From Planctomycetota bacterium (GTDB lineage: Bacteria > Planctomycetota > Planctomycetia > Pirellulales > Pirellulaceae): a DNA stretch of 5,565 nt. The notes beneath the pieces are model-generated. The model was not told the origin of the DNA, searched no databases, and saw only the letters and a list, made by a program, of their open reading frames with translations. The position numbers and the translations under genes were made by a program. The stretch is taken from positions 1 through 5,565 of the forward strand of contig JAJSAJ010000987.1 in NCBI GenBank assembly GCA_024274855.1, read 5' to 3'. This document shows positions 5,221-5,565 of this stretch, in pieces; position 1 is the first letter of the stretch, and each line of letters begins with the position of its first letter.

Positions 5221-5565
5221 AAGTATCAAAACAAAAAAGACTGGAAGCTGCTGGCTGGAAGGTCGGTTCTGCGTCTGAGTTTCTCGAACTCAGTGATGCC
5301 GAGGCGATGCTCGTTAATATGAAGTTGGCTCTCGCCAAGAAAATAAGGGAACTGCGGCAGAGCAAGAAGATTACGCAGAACGATTTGGCCAAACTGATCG
5401 GATCTAGTCAATCACGTGTGGCAAAACTGGAGACAGCCGATCGTTCGGTATCGTTGGAACTTCTCGTCAGGTCACTCGCAACGCTGGGCGCATCACGCGC
5501 TCAGATTGGCAAAATCGTAGGTGCCAGAGGTACTACCCGAAAGAAACCGACGAGCAAGAAGCAGC
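5217..5565 (+). CDS. XRE-family helix-turn-helix antitoxin (cut by window end)
   Basis: 116 codons are visible and no stop is reached. An N-terminal region with GWKVGSASEFLELSDAE (13-29) and a helix ALAKKIRELRQSK (38-50) lead into an XRE helix-turn-helix: ITQNDLAKLIG (52-62), then the recognition helix SSQSRVAKLE (63-72), followed by SVSLELLVRSLATLGAS (77-93). This is the arrangement of antitoxins that pair with HigB/RelE toxins; they neutralise the toxin and bind the operon promoter. The K/R/T-rich tail (about 104-116) suggests that the end is close. The start overlaps the toxin stop by ATGA, and no other start is needed. The direct repeat at 4851-4874 is the likely binding site, by inference. 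Confidence 0.88.
   Translation, partial: MKVSKQKRLEAAGWKVGSASEFLELSDAEAMLVNMKLALAKKIRELRQSKKITQNDLAKLIGSSQSRVAKLETADRSVSLELLVRSLATLGASRAQIGKIVGARGTTRKKPTSKKQ

Overview
The window looks like an accessory stretch of a planctomycete chromosome. The basis is family recognition, not a search: the left half is one very long secreted PQQ-type beta-propeller protein with a Rossmann methyltransferase-like domain embedded in it, an architecture I associate with Planctomycetota, and the small toxin/antitoxin genes to its right read like planctomycete members of their families. No rRNA, tRNA, CRISPR array or transposase was found.

Layout. Bases 1-2802 (minus strand) are an uninterrupted coding frame for the PQQ propeller protein, which starts at a GTG with a signal peptide and runs off the left edge. 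Bases 2803-3212 hold no convincing gene. Bases 3213-3688 (minus) are an antitoxin-first toxin-antitoxin (TA) pair joined by an ATGA overlap. The antitoxin looks intact, while the ParE/RelE-type toxin loses family similarity after about 42 residues and is probably broken. Bases 3816-4650 (minus) are a tightly overlapping two-gene unit: a 110-residue protein of unknown function with a strong ribosome binding site, then a 169-residue alpha-helical HEPN-like protein. Bases 4651-4884 are a divergent intergenic region with a perfect 15-bp tandem duplication and a strong sigma70-type promoter overlaid by an 8-bp direct repeat. From 4885 to the right edge (plus strand) is a toxin-first RelE/HigB-like plus XRE-antitoxin pair, again with an ATGA overlap; the antitoxin is cut by the window end.

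The right half therefore reads as a small defence/addiction cluster: two TA modules of different families and opposite gene order flanking an uncharacterised HEPN-containing pair. The pair at 3816-4650 is the best candidate for an undescribed system. Both TA operons carry a -10-like box exactly 7 nt before the first start codon and no close Shine-Dalgarno site, which suggests leaderless transcripts. Each also has a symmetric or repeated element overlapping the promoter that could be an autoregulatory operator.
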